Positions 23,922 through 32,955 of a DNA stretch of 64,000 nucleotides are shown here, piece by piece. The stretch is taken from assembly GCA_900542155.1 (NCBI GenBank), contig UQMD01000004.1, forward strand, positions 32,184-96,183, given 5' to 3'. This stretch comes from an uncultured Collinsella sp. Lineage in GTDB: Bacteria > Actinomycetota > Coriobacteriia > Coriobacteriales > Coriobacteriaceae. The first letter of the stretch is position 1. Each line of letters starts with the position of its first letter. The notes below the pieces were generated by a model, which did no database searches, was not told the DNA's origin, and saw only the letters and a program-made list of their open reading frames with translations. A program made the translations under genes and the position numbers.

Positions 23922-26168
23922 ATGTCCGAGACCATTCAGGACCTCTATACCAGCTTCTCCGAGCAGATGGAGCCCATCCAGGAGGACAGCCGCTACTTTC
24001 GCTATCTGTTTGAGATGGCGCAGGCCTCGGGCACCACGATCGAGCAGCAGCGCGAGGAGCTCGTCAAGGTGGTGGACGAGGAATGGATCAGCATGATCGA
24101 GGACTCGCTCGACGCCATCAATACCATTATCGAAAAGCCGCGCCGCTTTATCACCACCGAGGAAGAGGTGGTGCCGGTCTCGCTCGCCAAAAAGATCAGC
24201 GCCGACAGCGTCCGTCACCTGAGCCAGAACACGCAGTTCCTGGCGCCGAGCGACGATGGCGGCGTCCATCCCACGCGCATCCTCAACGTCAATACCGTCG
24301 AGACCTACGACCTGTACGAGAATCGCTTTATCTACCACCTGATTCAGCGCCTGCTGACGTTTGTGGACAAGCGCACCGACGTGATCTTTTGGTCTACGGG
24401 CAACGAGATCCGCAACCGCTTTAAGATGCACAGCAAGATCGACGATGCGTACGAAGAGATCGAGTACAACGTCGAGATGACGGTCAAAAACCGCCAGAGC
24501 TTTGCCGAGAACGACGCCGACAACATGGACGTCTTTATGCGCATCGACCGCGTGCGCCGTCTGGTCATGGCGCTGCGTGGCGCGTCGTTCTGCCAGATTA
24601 TGAATGGTTGCAGTGCGGTCCGCAGCCCCATCCAGCGCACCAACCTCATCATGAAGGACCCCAACTACCGCAAGTGCTACCAGCTGTGGCAGTTTATGGA
24701 GCGCTACGACAAGGTGGGCTACAACATCGACGTGCAGCAGCAGTCACTGGCGTTCGATGACGAGTACATGGTGCAGATGTACACCAACCTCATTAACAAC
24801 TACACCGTCTTTAAGAGCTTGACCGATGACGAGCGCAACCTGCAGGAGCTCGAGAGCGTGCAACACGCGCCGGTGGCGCCCAAGTTTATTAAGGAGATTA
24901 AGGAGGTGCAGGTTGATAGCCCCGACCTGCCCGACGTTGAGGTCCGTCGCGTGTTTGTGGAGGAGGTCACGCAGGCCCAGCTCGATGCCGAGCAGGCGCT
25001 GGCCGAGGCGCGCGAGCAGATCGAGGAGCTGCAGGGGCAGGTCAAGTCTTGGAAGGTTCAGGCCCATGCGCTGACCGACGAGCGCGACGACCTGGCCGAC
25101 GAGCTGGACGAGGCAAAGACGCGCGAGCTGGCGCTGACGCAGCGTGCGCAGATGGCCGAGGCTGATGTTGAGGAGCTGAAAGGTTCGCTGGAGGATGTCG
25201 AGGCGGGCAAGAAAGCTGCCGAGGAGGCTGCTGCCGAGGTGCGCTCGACTGCGGCGGCACAGCTTGAGCAGATGCGCGTCGAGGCCGATGCCGAGGTCGC
25301 GGCTGCTCGCGCCGATGCCGATGCAAAGGTTGCAGCCGCCGAGCAGGAGGCCTCCGAGCAGATCGCGCAGGTCAAAAGCGACGCTGCTGCGGCCCTGGCT
25401 GCCAAGACAGCCGCCGATGCCGCCGAGCTGCAGGCCGCCAAGGATGCTGCCGCGGCCGAGCTTGCCGGCGTGCGCGAGGCGTGCGCTAAGGAAGTCGCCG
25501 AGCTGCATGCCAAGCTGGACGCCGCTCAGCTGCAGATTGAGGAAGTGCAGCTGACGGCCGAGCGCGATGCCCGCGCCGCACAGGAGGCGGCCGATGCCGC
25601 GGCAGCCGCAGCGGAGCAGGCGCTCGCCGACACCGTTGCCGCGTCCGAGGCGAAGGTCTCCGCCGCCCAGCAGGCCGCCGATGCCGCGATCGATGCCGCA
25701 CGCGCGGCCGCCGACTCTGCCGTTGAGCAGGCTGCGGTGGATGCCAACGAAAAGGTCGCCGCCTCTGCCGCCGAGCGCGACGCCGCCACGCGTGCCGCCG
25801 AGGAGGCCCGTGCCGACGCCGACGCGCGCATCGCTGCGGCCGAGCTTGAGGCGGGGGAGCGCATCGAGCAGGAGGTCGCCGCCGTCCGCGCCGCTTGCGA
25901 GCGTGAGGTCGAAGCTGCTCGCGCGGAGATGCAGCAGCGCCTGGATGCACTGGCGCAAGAACTGGAGCAGGCCGAGCGCAATCGCGAGCGTGCCGAGCGC
26001 CGTGCCGAGGGCAACAGCCTGTCGCGCTATCTGCTGGCCCGCCTGCGCGGCGAGGCTGGCGAGGGCGTGGCTGCCGCGCCTGACGAGGATGGCGCTTCTG
26101 CGGCGGATGCCATCGAGGCCGAGGTCGCTGCCGACCCCGAGACTTCCGCAAAGGACGACGACAAGTGA
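23922..26168 (+). CDS. DUF2357-like (McrC-associated) protein with long coiled coil
   Basis: 748 residues. The first 330 are globular; VNTVETYDLYENRFIYHL (123-140) resembles the DUF2357 domain that partners McrB-like ATPases. From about 345 to 690 the chain is almost pure Ala/Glu/Asp/Lys heptads, a coiled coil that could reach roughly 50 nm. It ends in an acidic tail. I see no PD-(D/E)XK nuclease motif after the DUF2357 part, where McrC-type proteins would carry it. No signal or membrane helix is present, so it should be a cytosolic scaffold bound to the ATPase. Its stop codon overlaps the next start. Confidence 0.65.
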   Translation: MSETIQDLYTSFSEQMEPIQEDSRYFRYLFEMAQASGTTIEQQREELVKVVDEEWISMIEDSLDAINTIIEKPRRFITTEEEVVPVSLAKKISADSVRHLSQNTQFLAPSDDGGVHPTRILNVNTVETYDLYENRFIYHLIQRLLTFVDKRTDVIFWSTGNEIRNRFKMHSKIDDAYEEIEYNVEMTVKNRQSFAENDADNMDVFMRIDRVRRLVMALRGASFCQIMNGCSAVRSPIQRTNLIMKDPNYRKCYQLWQFMERYDKVGYNIDVQQQSLAFDDEYMVQMYTNLINNYTVFKSLTDDERNLQELESVQHAPVAPKFIKEIKEVQVDSPDLPDVEVRRVFVEEVTQAQLDAEQALAEAREQIEELQGQVKSWKVQAHALTDERDDLADELDEAKTRELALTQRAQMAEADVEELKGSLEDVEAGKKAAEEAAAEVRSTAAAQLEQMRVEADAEVAAARADADAKVAAAEQEASEQIAQVKSDAAAALAAKTAADAAELQAAKDAAAAELAGVREACAKEVAELHAKLDAAQLQIEEVQLTAERDARAAQEAADAAAAAAEQALADTVAASEAKVSAAQQAADAAIDAARAAADSAVEQAAVDANEKVAASAAERDAATRAAEEARADADARIAAAELEAGERIEQEVAAVRAACEREVEAARAEMQQRLDALAQELEQAERNRERAERRAEGNSLSRYLLARLRGEAGEGVAAAPDEDGASAADAIEAEVAADPETSAKDDDK

Positions 26169-26872
26169 TGAAGCACGTGCTCCGCGTGATCAACGTGCTG
26201 GCGACCGTGGTGATCCTCGTCGCCTTTGTGGTGCTGCTGCGCACGGTGTTCACGCCCGCCGGCGAGATCCCCACCATCATGGGCTACGGCTTTATGCGTA
26301 CGCTGACCGGCTCGATGGAGCCGGCGATTCCCGTGCACTCGTTTATCGTCGTCGATACCGACAACAGCCAGGCCTACCAGGTGGGCGATATCATCACCTT
26401 CCATTCGTCCGATGACGTGCTGGAGGGTTCGCTCAACACGCACCGCATCGTATCCGTGGAGGCCGCGTCCGACGGCTCGCCGGTCTACCACACCAAGGGT
26501 GACGCCAATCCGGTCGAGGACGCCGCACCCGTGCCCGCCGCCGATGTTGTGGGCCGCGTGGTCTTTGTCTCGGCAGGCCTGGGCGTTGTGGTGTCGCTGC
26601 TCACCAATCCGCTGCTGTTCTTTCCGTTTATCGTGGTGCCGTTGATCGCGCTGCTGGTGCTCGAAATTCGCCATATGGTTAAGGCCACGCAAGATGTGGC
26701 GCGTGCCGAGGACGAGGCCGCCCTGCGTGCTGCCGTGGAGCAGATTCGCGAAAAGCGCCGTCGCGAGCAGGAGGGTCAGGACGACGCCAAGGACCCAGGC
26801 GATGACGATCGTGCCCAGGATAGTGCGGAAGCCGACCCCGACGTCCTCGACGATTCCAACCGCTCGGCATAG
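26168..26872 (+). CDS. Second ER-type (SipW-like) signal peptidase I
   Basis: 234 residues from the ATG at 26168, which shares one base with the upstream stop; a GTG at 26165 is the alternative start. An N-terminal helix (5-27), catalytic S49 in LTGSMEPAI and H92 in NTHRI give the Ser-His dyad. A second hydrophobic segment is at about 140-168. The last 60 residues are highly charged (EKRRREQEGQ) and acidic. Only moderately similar to the enzyme at 21413, it may serve a different subset of substrates. It is the last gene of the cluster. Confidence 0.87.
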   Translation: MKHVLRVINVLATVVILVAFVVLLRTVFTPAGEIPTIMGYGFMRTLTGSMEPAIPVHSFIVVDTDNSQAYQVGDIITFHSSDDVLEGSLNTHRIVSVEAASDGSPVYHTKGDANPVEDAAPVPAADVVGRVVFVSAGLGVVVSLLTNPLLFFPFIVVPLIALLVLEIRHMVKATQDVARAEDEAALRAAVEQIREKRRREQEGQDDAKDPGDDDRAQDSAEADPDVLDDSNRSA

Positions 26873-26997
26873 CGCATCTGTGCCTTTCGTCCCTGCAATT
26901 TGGACGCCTATAGATGTTCCGAATCGTCTGCTTTTTCATGCCGATATTCGTGCTACAGTTTGAGCGCTTTGTTGCCAATTGATTTCGGGGGAGTGGA

Positions 26998-28020
26998 ATG
27001 GAACAGGAGCGCACAGCGCAGCGTGCACGCGAGAAGGCTTCGGTACCGGTGACGGCGGCGGCCGATTTTGTCGTGCCCGAGGGAACTGACGAGCTGAGCC
27101 GCAGCACCCGCCGCGCATGGCGCGACCGCCTCAACGACGCCCAGACGCGCAAGATGGCCCTGGGCACGCTCGCCGCGTTTGCCGGTGGTACGTTTTGGGG
27201 CTTTTCCGGCACCAGCGCCAGCTACCTCTTTGACGTGTGCCATATCGAGACGTTTTGGCTGATGAGCGTGCGCCAAGTTATCGCTGGCCTGCTCTTTATG
27301 TTCGTCGTGCTCAGAAAAGACCGCGACCGCTTGATCAAGCTGTGGACTACCCCTGCCGATCGCAAGCAGCTCATCCTATTTACGATTTTTGGCCTGCTGT
27401 TCAACCAGCTTTGCTATCTGTCAGCCGTGCGCCTGACCAACGCGGGCACCGCGACCGTCTTTCAGTGTCTGCAGCTGGTGGTCGTCATGGGGTATGCCTG
27501 CGTCACCGCGCATCGACTGCCGCGCACGCGCGAGGCGCTTGGCATTTTGCTCGCCTTAGGCGGAACGTTTTTAATTGCCACGGGCGGCGACCCTAGTACG
27601 CTCAGTATCTCGCCAATGGGCCTGCTCGCGGGCCTTTTGTGCGCAGTGGGCGGTGCCTGCATAGCAATCATCCCTGCCGGAATCCTCAACAAATACGGCA
27701 GCTCGGTCGTCACGGGCTCGGCCATGCTTTCGGCGGGAATCGTGATGAGCATCTTTACCCAGCCGTGGGCGCATATGCCGGCGCTCGGCCCCTCGGGTGT
27801 CGGCGCGCTCGCGATATTTATTGTGGTGGGGTCGTTCTTCGCCTATATGTTCTACATGCAGGGCGTTAAGGAGATTGGCTCGGTGCGCGCGAGCCTTCTT
27901 GGAACCATGGAGCCGGTTTCGGCCACCATCACCAGCGCCCTTATGCTTGGCACGGTGTTTTTGCCCACCGACCTGGCGGGTTTTGCCATGATTATCGCGA
28001 TGGTGTTTTTAACGGTGTAG
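26998..28020 (+). CDS. EamA/DMT-superfamily transporter
   Basis: 340 residues. A polar N-terminal tail of about 55 residues precedes roughly ten hydrophobic helices in two EamA repeats (first begins AAFAGGTFWGFSGTSASYL, second begins PMGLLAGLLCAVGGACIAI). This is the drug/metabolite transporter superfamily, usually exporting small metabolites or amino acids; the substrate is unknown. The C-terminus stops soon after the last helix (IIAMVFLTV). GGGGGAG precedes the ATG by 7 bp. It stands alone between the surface cluster and glmM. Confidence 0.85.
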   Translation: MEQERTAQRAREKASVPVTAAADFVVPEGTDELSRSTRRAWRDRLNDAQTRKMALGTLAAFAGGTFWGFSGTSASYLFDVCHIETFWLMSVRQVIAGLLFMFVVLRKDRDRLIKLWTTPADRKQLILFTIFGLLFNQLCYLSAVRLTNAGTATVFQCLQLVVVMGYACVTAHRLPRTREALGILLALGGTFLIATGGDPSTLSISPMGLLAGLLCAVGGACIAIIPAGILNKYGSSVVTGSAMLSAGIVMSIFTQPWAHMPALGPSGVGALAIFIVVGSFFAYMFYMQGVKEIGSVRASLLGTMEPVSATITSALMLGTVFLPTDLAGFAMIIAMVFLTV

Positions 28021-28101
28021 CCTGCGCGGTTGCGATAAAGGATAATAGGCTGGCGACGCGTTGCTTTGGCGGCGCGCCTTTGTCTATAGAGAGGACCTCT
28101 T

Positions 28102-29433
28102 ATGAAGTACTTTGGCACCGACGGCTTTCGCGGTGAGGCCAACGTTGGGCTGACCGTAGAGCATGCGTACAAGATCGGCCGTTTTGTGGGCTGGTATTAC
28201 GGCGCCAACCGCGAGCGCAAGGCGCGCGTCATCGTGGGTAAGGACACGCGTCGCTCGAGTTATATGTTCGAGGCGGCGCTGGTGAGTGGCCTGGTCGCGA
28301 GCGGTGCGGACGCCTATATGCTGCACGTGATCCCCACGCCGGGCGTAGCGCATCAGACCGTGGAAGGCTGCTTCGATTGCGGCATCATGATCAGCGCGAG
28401 CCACAACCCGTTTTGCGATAACGGCATTAAGCTCGTCAATAGCGACGGTTTTAAGATGGACGAGGACGTACTGGAGCTCATCGAGGACTGCGTCGATGGC
28501 AAGAGCGAGGTGCCGCTGGCCACGGGCAACCACATCGGCGCCACGGTGGACTACATGCAGGGCCGCAACCGCTACATTGCCTCGCTCATCGCCAGCGCGA
28601 ACTTTTCGCTGCAGGGCGTCAAGATCGGCATCGACTGCGCCAACGGCTCGGCGTCCTCGGTGGCCAAGCCGGTGTTCGACGCGCTGGGCGCCGACGTGCG
28701 CGTGATCAATGCCGCGCCCGATGGTTTTAACATCAACGTCGACTGCGGCTCCACGCATATGGAGCGTCTGCAGCGCCACGTGGTGGAGCAGGGCCTGGAC
28801 GTGGGCTTTGCCTATGACGGCGATGCCGACCGCTGCCTGGCCGTGGACGAGCGCGGGCGCGTGGTCGATGGCGACCAGATCCTGTACGTGTGCGGCGTGT
28901 ACCTGAACAAGCACGGTCGCCTTTCGGGCGGTACCGTGGTTCCGACGATTGCCAGCAACTTTGGCCTGATCAAGTCGTTGGAGCTTGCCGGCCTAAGTGC
29001 CGTGACCAGCGGTGTGGGCGACCGTCACGTGTATGCCAAGATGCGCGAGGGCGGTTACAGCCTAGGCGGCGAGCAGACGGGCCATACGATCTTTGGCGAT
29101 ATCGAGCGCACGGGCGACGGCATTATGACCTCGCTGCGCGTGATGGAAGTGATTCGTGCCGAGCGCGAGACGCTCTCGCAGCTCACGGCTCCGTGCAAGC
29201 TGCTGCCGCAGGCGCAGGTGGCCGTGCGCGTGGCGGACAAGGACGCCGCGCTCGAGAACATGGGCGTGCAGAACGCCATCGCCGAGGCCGAGGCTGCGCT
29301 GGCAGGCGAGGGCCGCGTGCTCGTACGCAAGAGTGGAACCGAGTCGGTTATCCGCGTGCTGGCCGAGGCACCCGACCAAGCATCCGCCGATGCCGCCATG
29401 AAGCGCATTGCCAACGCGCTCGAGGCTCTGTAG
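28102..29433 (+). CDS. glmM: Phosphoglucosamine mutase
   Basis: 443 residues, the usual GlmM length. It interconverts glucosamine-6-P and glucosamine-1-P for UDP-GlcNAc and peptidoglycan synthesis. FGTDGFRGEAN opens the protein; the phosphoserine is S100 in ISASHNPF; the metal-binding loop is DGDADRC; EQTGH is the sugar-binding loop; and RKSGTESVIR is the C-terminal phosphate loop. GAGAGGACC precedes the ATG. It is a single-gene unit followed by palindromic sequence. Confidence 0.93.
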   Translation: MKYFGTDGFRGEANVGLTVEHAYKIGRFVGWYYGANRERKARVIVGKDTRRSSYMFEAALVSGLVASGADAYMLHVIPTPGVAHQTVEGCFDCGIMISASHNPFCDNGIKLVNSDGFKMDEDVLELIEDCVDGKSEVPLATGNHIGATVDYMQGRNRYIASLIASANFSLQGVKIGIDCANGSASSVAKPVFDALGADVRVINAAPDGFNINVDCGSTHMERLQRHVVEQGLDVGFAYDGDADRCLAVDERGRVVDGDQILYVCGVYLNKHGRLSGGTVVPTIASNFGLIKSLELAGLSAVTSGVGDRHVYAKMREGGYSLGGEQTGHTIFGDIERTGDGIMTSLRVMEVIRAERETLSQLTAPCKLLPQAQVAVRVADKDAALENMGVQNAIAEAEAALAGEGRVLVRKSGTESVIRVLAEAPDQASADAAMKRIANALEAL

Positions 29434-29583
29434 TTACGCGGTTTTACCAAACCGCGTAACTGCTCGACGCTGCAAACGCCCCTAAGCGGCAATCTGACGT
29501 TCAATTTCAAGGGCGCGACCAGAAGGTCAGCGCCCTTTCATTTCACGTCACCTTGCTCGCTTAGGGTCGTTTTCGCTGACGTT
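29432..29583. repeat. Two consecutive palindromes after glmM
   Basis: AGTTACGCGGTTT at 29432 pairs with AAACCGCGTAACT ending at 29461, starting in the glmM stop codon. A second imperfect palindrome with arms of about 35 bp (29467-29500 and about 29545-29581) encloses an inner AAGGGCGC/GCGCCCTT stem. No long T-run follows, so these may be repeats rather than simple terminators between the convergent genes. Confidence 0.55.
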
Positions 29584-29638
29584 GCCAAGACATTGGCGTC
29601 AACATAGTTGGCGTTGGCGATGGCGTGCTGGTCAATCC

Positions 29639-31213
29639 TTACAGCTCGTACAGTGTGGTGAACTTGTCCTGCAGGTAGCTGCAGTAGTAGCGGGCGTCAA
29701 AGGCCATGCCGCAGGCGCCCTTGATGAGTTCCGGCGCGTCTTTGGCGCGGCCCCACTGCCAAATGTGCTCGCCCAGCCAGGCGCGGACGGGCGCCAGATC
29801 GCCGCTCGCGCAGGCACCGGTAAGGTCGACGCCGTCGCGGCACATGGCCGGCACAAACATGGCATCGTAGGCGCTACCCAGCGCATACGTGGGGAAGTAG
29901 CCAAACGAACCGCCGCTCCAATGCGTATCCTGCAGGCAGCCGTGCGTGTCGTCGGGAACGGGAATGCCCAGGTACTCGTCCATAAAGCGGTTCCAAAGCG
30001 CGGGGATGTCCTTGGCCGCAGCCTCGCCGGCAAACAGCATACGCTCAATCTGGTAGCGCACCATAATATGCAGCGGATAGGTGAGCTCGTCGGCCTCGGT
30101 GCGGATCAACGACGGCTGCGCGATGTTCACGGCGCGGTAGAGCGTGTCTTCGTCGACGTCGCCGTAGACCTCGGGCGCGTGACGACGCAGCACCTCGAGC
30201 AGCGGGCCCATAAAGGCGCGGCTGCGACCCACGGTGTTCTCGAAAAAGCGGCTCTGGCTCTCGTGGATGCCCATGGAGGTGCCGCCCTCCAGGCAGGTGC
30301 GCGCGTAGGCGGGATTGACGCCCAGCTCGTACATGGTGTGCCCCGCCTCGTGGATGATGCTGTAGACGTTGGAGATGCAGTCGTCCTCGTAGATGTGCGT
30401 CGCGATGCGCGCATCACCCACGGCAAAGCCCTCGCTAAACGGATGCTCGGTAAAGGCAAGCGTGGTGTCGTCCAGGTCCAGGCCGACAAGCTTCATAAGG
30501 TCGAAGCTCATGGCGCGCTGGGCAGCCTCGGGCACGTGGGCGTGCAAAAAGTCGGCAGCCGGCTGCTGGCCGCGCTCGCCGATGGCGTGCACGAGCGGCA
30601 CGACCGTGGCCTTGACCTCGTCGCAAAACGCGTCGAAGCTCTTGGCGGAAAGGCCGCGCTCGTACTGGTCGAGCCAAACGTCGTATGGATCGCGCTTGGG
30701 GTCCATGAGCTCGGCCTGATGCTTAAGTTGGGCGACGATTCTATCCACATAGGTCTCAAAGCTCGCCCAGTCGTTGGCTGCCTTGGCCTTGCGCCACACG
30801 GCGTCCGCCTCGCAGGTGAGCCTGGTCCAGGCCTCGGCTTCTTCGGTGGGGATGGCACTGGCCTCACGTTGATCGCGGCCGAGCACACGGATCTCGTCGA
30901 GCAGCTGAGGGTCGTCGATTTTGCCGCCGGCGACGGTCTCGCGCGCTAACGAGCGTACGAGCTCAACGGACTTCTCGCTGGTCAGCAGCTTGTGATGCTC
31001 GCCGGCAAGCGTGCCCATGGCGTCGGCACGCGCTGCTGCGCCGTTGGCGGGGGCAATGGTCGCGCCGTCAAACTCGGCAATCTTGAGCAGGTACTCACGA
31101 GTCCACAGCTTGCCTTCGAGCTTGCGGAATTTTTTGACGGCCTTATCGACCTTCATGCCTTTGGATGTCTTGCCCGCTGCAGGCTCGGCCTTCTTATCGA
31201 GTTTCTTTCCCAT
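29639..31213 (-). CDS. M32-family carboxypeptidase (carboxypeptidase Taq)
   Basis: 524 residues. The zinc motif HEAGH is at residues 288-292 within SIIHEAGHTMYELG, and HESQSRFFEN and MVRYQIER follow as in other M32 enzymes. These cytosolic metallo-carboxypeptidases remove residues one by one from peptide C-termini. The first 25 residues are Lys/Ala-rich and probably flexible. AAGGA lies 8 bp before the ATG. It is divergent from pheST. Confidence 0.92.
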   Translation of the reverse strand: MGKKLDKKAEPAAGKTSKGMKVDKAVKKFRKLEGKLWTREYLLKIAEFDGATIAPANGAAARADAMGTLAGEHHKLLTSEKSVELVRSLARETVAGGKIDDPQLLDEIRVLGRDQREASAIPTEEAEAWTRLTCEADAVWRKAKAANDWASFETYVDRIVAQLKHQAELMDPKRDPYDVWLDQYERGLSAKSFDAFCDEVKATVVPLVHAIGERGQQPAADFLHAHVPEAAQRAMSFDLMKLVGLDLDDTTLAFTEHPFSEGFAVGDARIATHIYEDDCISNVYSIIHEAGHTMYELGVNPAYARTCLEGGTSMGIHESQSRFFENTVGRSRAFMGPLLEVLRRHAPEVYGDVDEDTLYRAVNIAQPSLIRTEADELTYPLHIMVRYQIERMLFAGEAAAKDIPALWNRFMDEYLGIPVPDDTHGCLQDTHWSGGSFGYFPTYALGSAYDAMFVPAMCRDGVDLTGACASGDLAPVRAWLGEHIWQWGRAKDAPELIKGACGMAFDARYYCSYLQDKFTTLYEL

Positions 31214-31339
31214 ACCATATCCTTGATCTCGTGAGCCGAGCGCTTCGGGTGGGCGCGCGGCCAGTTTGCACAGCTACCTGCCTTGTACCCAGTGCGAACA
31301 AAACGGAACGCGGCGATGCACACGCAGAATGTGTTATCC

Positions 31340-31632
31340 TATAGCCCAATGCGTTGACGGAGAGGGTTTTGCCCGCCGCGTCGCCGGCAAGAGAGGGAAG
31401 GTCATGGGCTGCGAGCCTTCCTGCGGTGACAAGGGCCAAGCGTTCACTCCCGAGCAGCGACCTCAACGGGCACGCGGCCAGCGGCGGCGAAGCCCCAGTA
31501 GGGAAGCCGTGAGCCTCGCGACAAGGGGCACAGAGTGGGCGCGGCGGGCCAGACATCCGCCGGGTCAAACAAGGTGGTACCGCGGAATTCAACCGTCCTT
31601 GGGCAATGCACATGCCCGAGGGCGGTTTTTTT
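31340..31632 (+). promoter_or_regulatory. T-box riboswitch leader of pheST
   Basis: The conserved T-box AAGGTGGTACCGCGG is at 31571-31585 and is followed by the terminator hairpin 31592-31626 plus seven Ts. Upstream, 31340-31560 holds the long stem-I region. A TTC phenylalanine codon at 31443-31445 is a possible specifier but was not proven by folding. Uncharged tRNA-Phe should favour antitermination. A -10-like TATCCT lies just before 31340. Confidence 0.85.
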
Positions 31633-31717
31633 GTTACCGAACCGGGCCGCACATCCGCAGCTCCGGGTGGCTCCAGCCGCCGCGGCAAGTGGATGCGCGA
31701 GAGACGAAAGGGAAGAC

Positions 31718-32794
31718 ATGAGTCTGATTGATGATCTGGTCAAACTCGAGGAAGAGGCCAAGGAGCTCATCGCAGGCGCCGATGACGCCGCCAAGCTCGA
31801 GGCTGCGCGTGTTGAGCTGCTCGGTCGCAAGGGTCGTATCACCGGCTTGATGCGCATGATGGGCAAGCTCGCCCCCGAGGATCGTCCCGTGATGGGCAAG
31901 CGCGCCAACGAGATGCGCCAGCTGATCGAGGGCATGCTTGACGAGCGCACCACCGAGATGAAGGCCGCCGCTCTCAAGCATGCACTCGAGCACGAGGCCG
32001 TCGACATCACGCTGCCGGGCATCCGTCCGCAGATCGGCCACCAGCACCTGATCAAGCAAATCATCGAGGAGGCCGAGGACATCTTCTGCGGCATCGGCTA
32101 CACCGTCGAGTCCGGCCCCATGGTCGACACCTCTTACTACAACTTCACCGCGCTCAACGCTCCCATGGATCACCCGAGCCGCTCGGCCCGCGACACGTTC
32201 TACGTGGTCGACAACAACCCCGGCAGCGTCACGCACCCCGAGGCTCACGCCCACGGCGAGTCCGACGTGCTGCTGCGCACCCAGACCTCGGGCGTGCAGA
32301 TCCACACCATGGAGTCGCAGAAGCCGCCCATCTACATGATCTGCCCGGGCACCGTCTACCGTCCCGACACGGCCGACGCCTGCCACCTGCCGCAGTTCAA
32401 CCAGATCGAGGGCCTGGTCGTCGACGAGGGCATCACCTTTGGCGATCTTAAGGGCACGCTCGACTACTTTGTTAAGTGCATGTTTGGCGAGGACCGCAAG
32501 ACGCGCTACCGCCCGCACTTCTTCCCCTTCACCGAGCCCAGCTGCGAGGTGGACGTGAGCTGCCACGTGTGCGGCGGCAAGGGTTGCAACTTCTGCAAGC
32601 ACAGCGGCTGGATCGAAATCCTGGGCTGCGGCATGGTCGACCCCAACGTCCTGATCAACTGCGGCATCGATCCCGAGAAGTACACCGGCTTCGCCTATGG
32701 CATTGGCGCCGAGCGCGTCGCGGCCCTGCGCTACGACCTGCCGGACCTCAGAACGCTCATGACGGGCGATATGCGCTTCTTAAATCAGTTCTAG
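31718..32794 (+). CDS. pheS: Phenylalanine--tRNA ligase alpha subunit
   Basis: 358 residues. The N-terminal coiled coil (about 1-90) is followed by the class II catalytic core: motif 2 region FRPDTADACHLPQFNQIEG with YRPD, and motif 3 GFAYGIGAERVA. It charges tRNA-Phe as an alpha2-beta2 tetramer with PheT. The start ATG 31718 has GAAAGGGAAG upstream and sits 86 bp after the T-box terminator. It contains a CHVCGGKGCNFC insertion typical of many bacterial PheS proteins. Confidence 0.95.
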   Translation: MSLIDDLVKLEEEAKELIAGADDAAKLEAARVELLGRKGRITGLMRMMGKLAPEDRPVMGKRANEMRQLIEGMLDERTTEMKAAALKHALEHEAVDITLPGIRPQIGHQHLIKQIIEEAEDIFCGIGYTVESGPMVDTSYYNFTALNAPMDHPSRSARDTFYVVDNNPGSVTHPEAHAHGESDVLLRTQTSGVQIHTMESQKPPIYMICPGTVYRPDTADACHLPQFNQIEGLVVDEGITFGDLKGTLDYFVKCMFGEDRKTRYRPHFFPFTEPSCEVDVSCHVCGGKGCNFCKHSGWIEILGCGMVDPNVLINCGIDPEKYTGFAYGIGAERVAALRYDLPDLRTLMTGDMRFLNQF

Positions 32795-32803
32795 GCCCGG
32801 CGG

Positions 32804-32898
32804 CTTTCCCAAGCACCGCACCTTGCCTTTCAATCGTCGGTTGCGTACCTAAGTACGCGGCCCTCCTCTTTCAAGGCAATCTGCGGCACTTGGAAAAC
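32804..32898. repeat. Long imperfect hairpin between pheS and pheT
   Basis: TTTCCCAAG...CCTTGCCTTTCAA pairs imperfectly with TTTCAAGGCAATCTGCGGCACTTGG, and the tip GCGTACctaaGTACGC pairs perfectly. It fills the 161-bp pheS-pheT gap. It could be a processing or stability element or a palindromic repeat. Confidence 0.55.
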
Positions 32899-32955
32899 CC
32901 GTCTCCGTTGCAGTTTTTTGGCTCAAAGCCGCATTTATGAAAGGAGACCAGTTAG

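Noticed and set aside
22035..24431. 798-residue minus-strand ORF opposite the ATPase region
   Set aside because: It covers four well-supported genes on the other strand and encodes low-complexity Val/His/Leu runs without a recognisable domain.
31337..31350. 13-bp identity (ATAGCCCAATGCG) between the pheST leader and the region before the PilZ gene
   Set aside because: Matches of this length are expected by chance in a 64-kb window.
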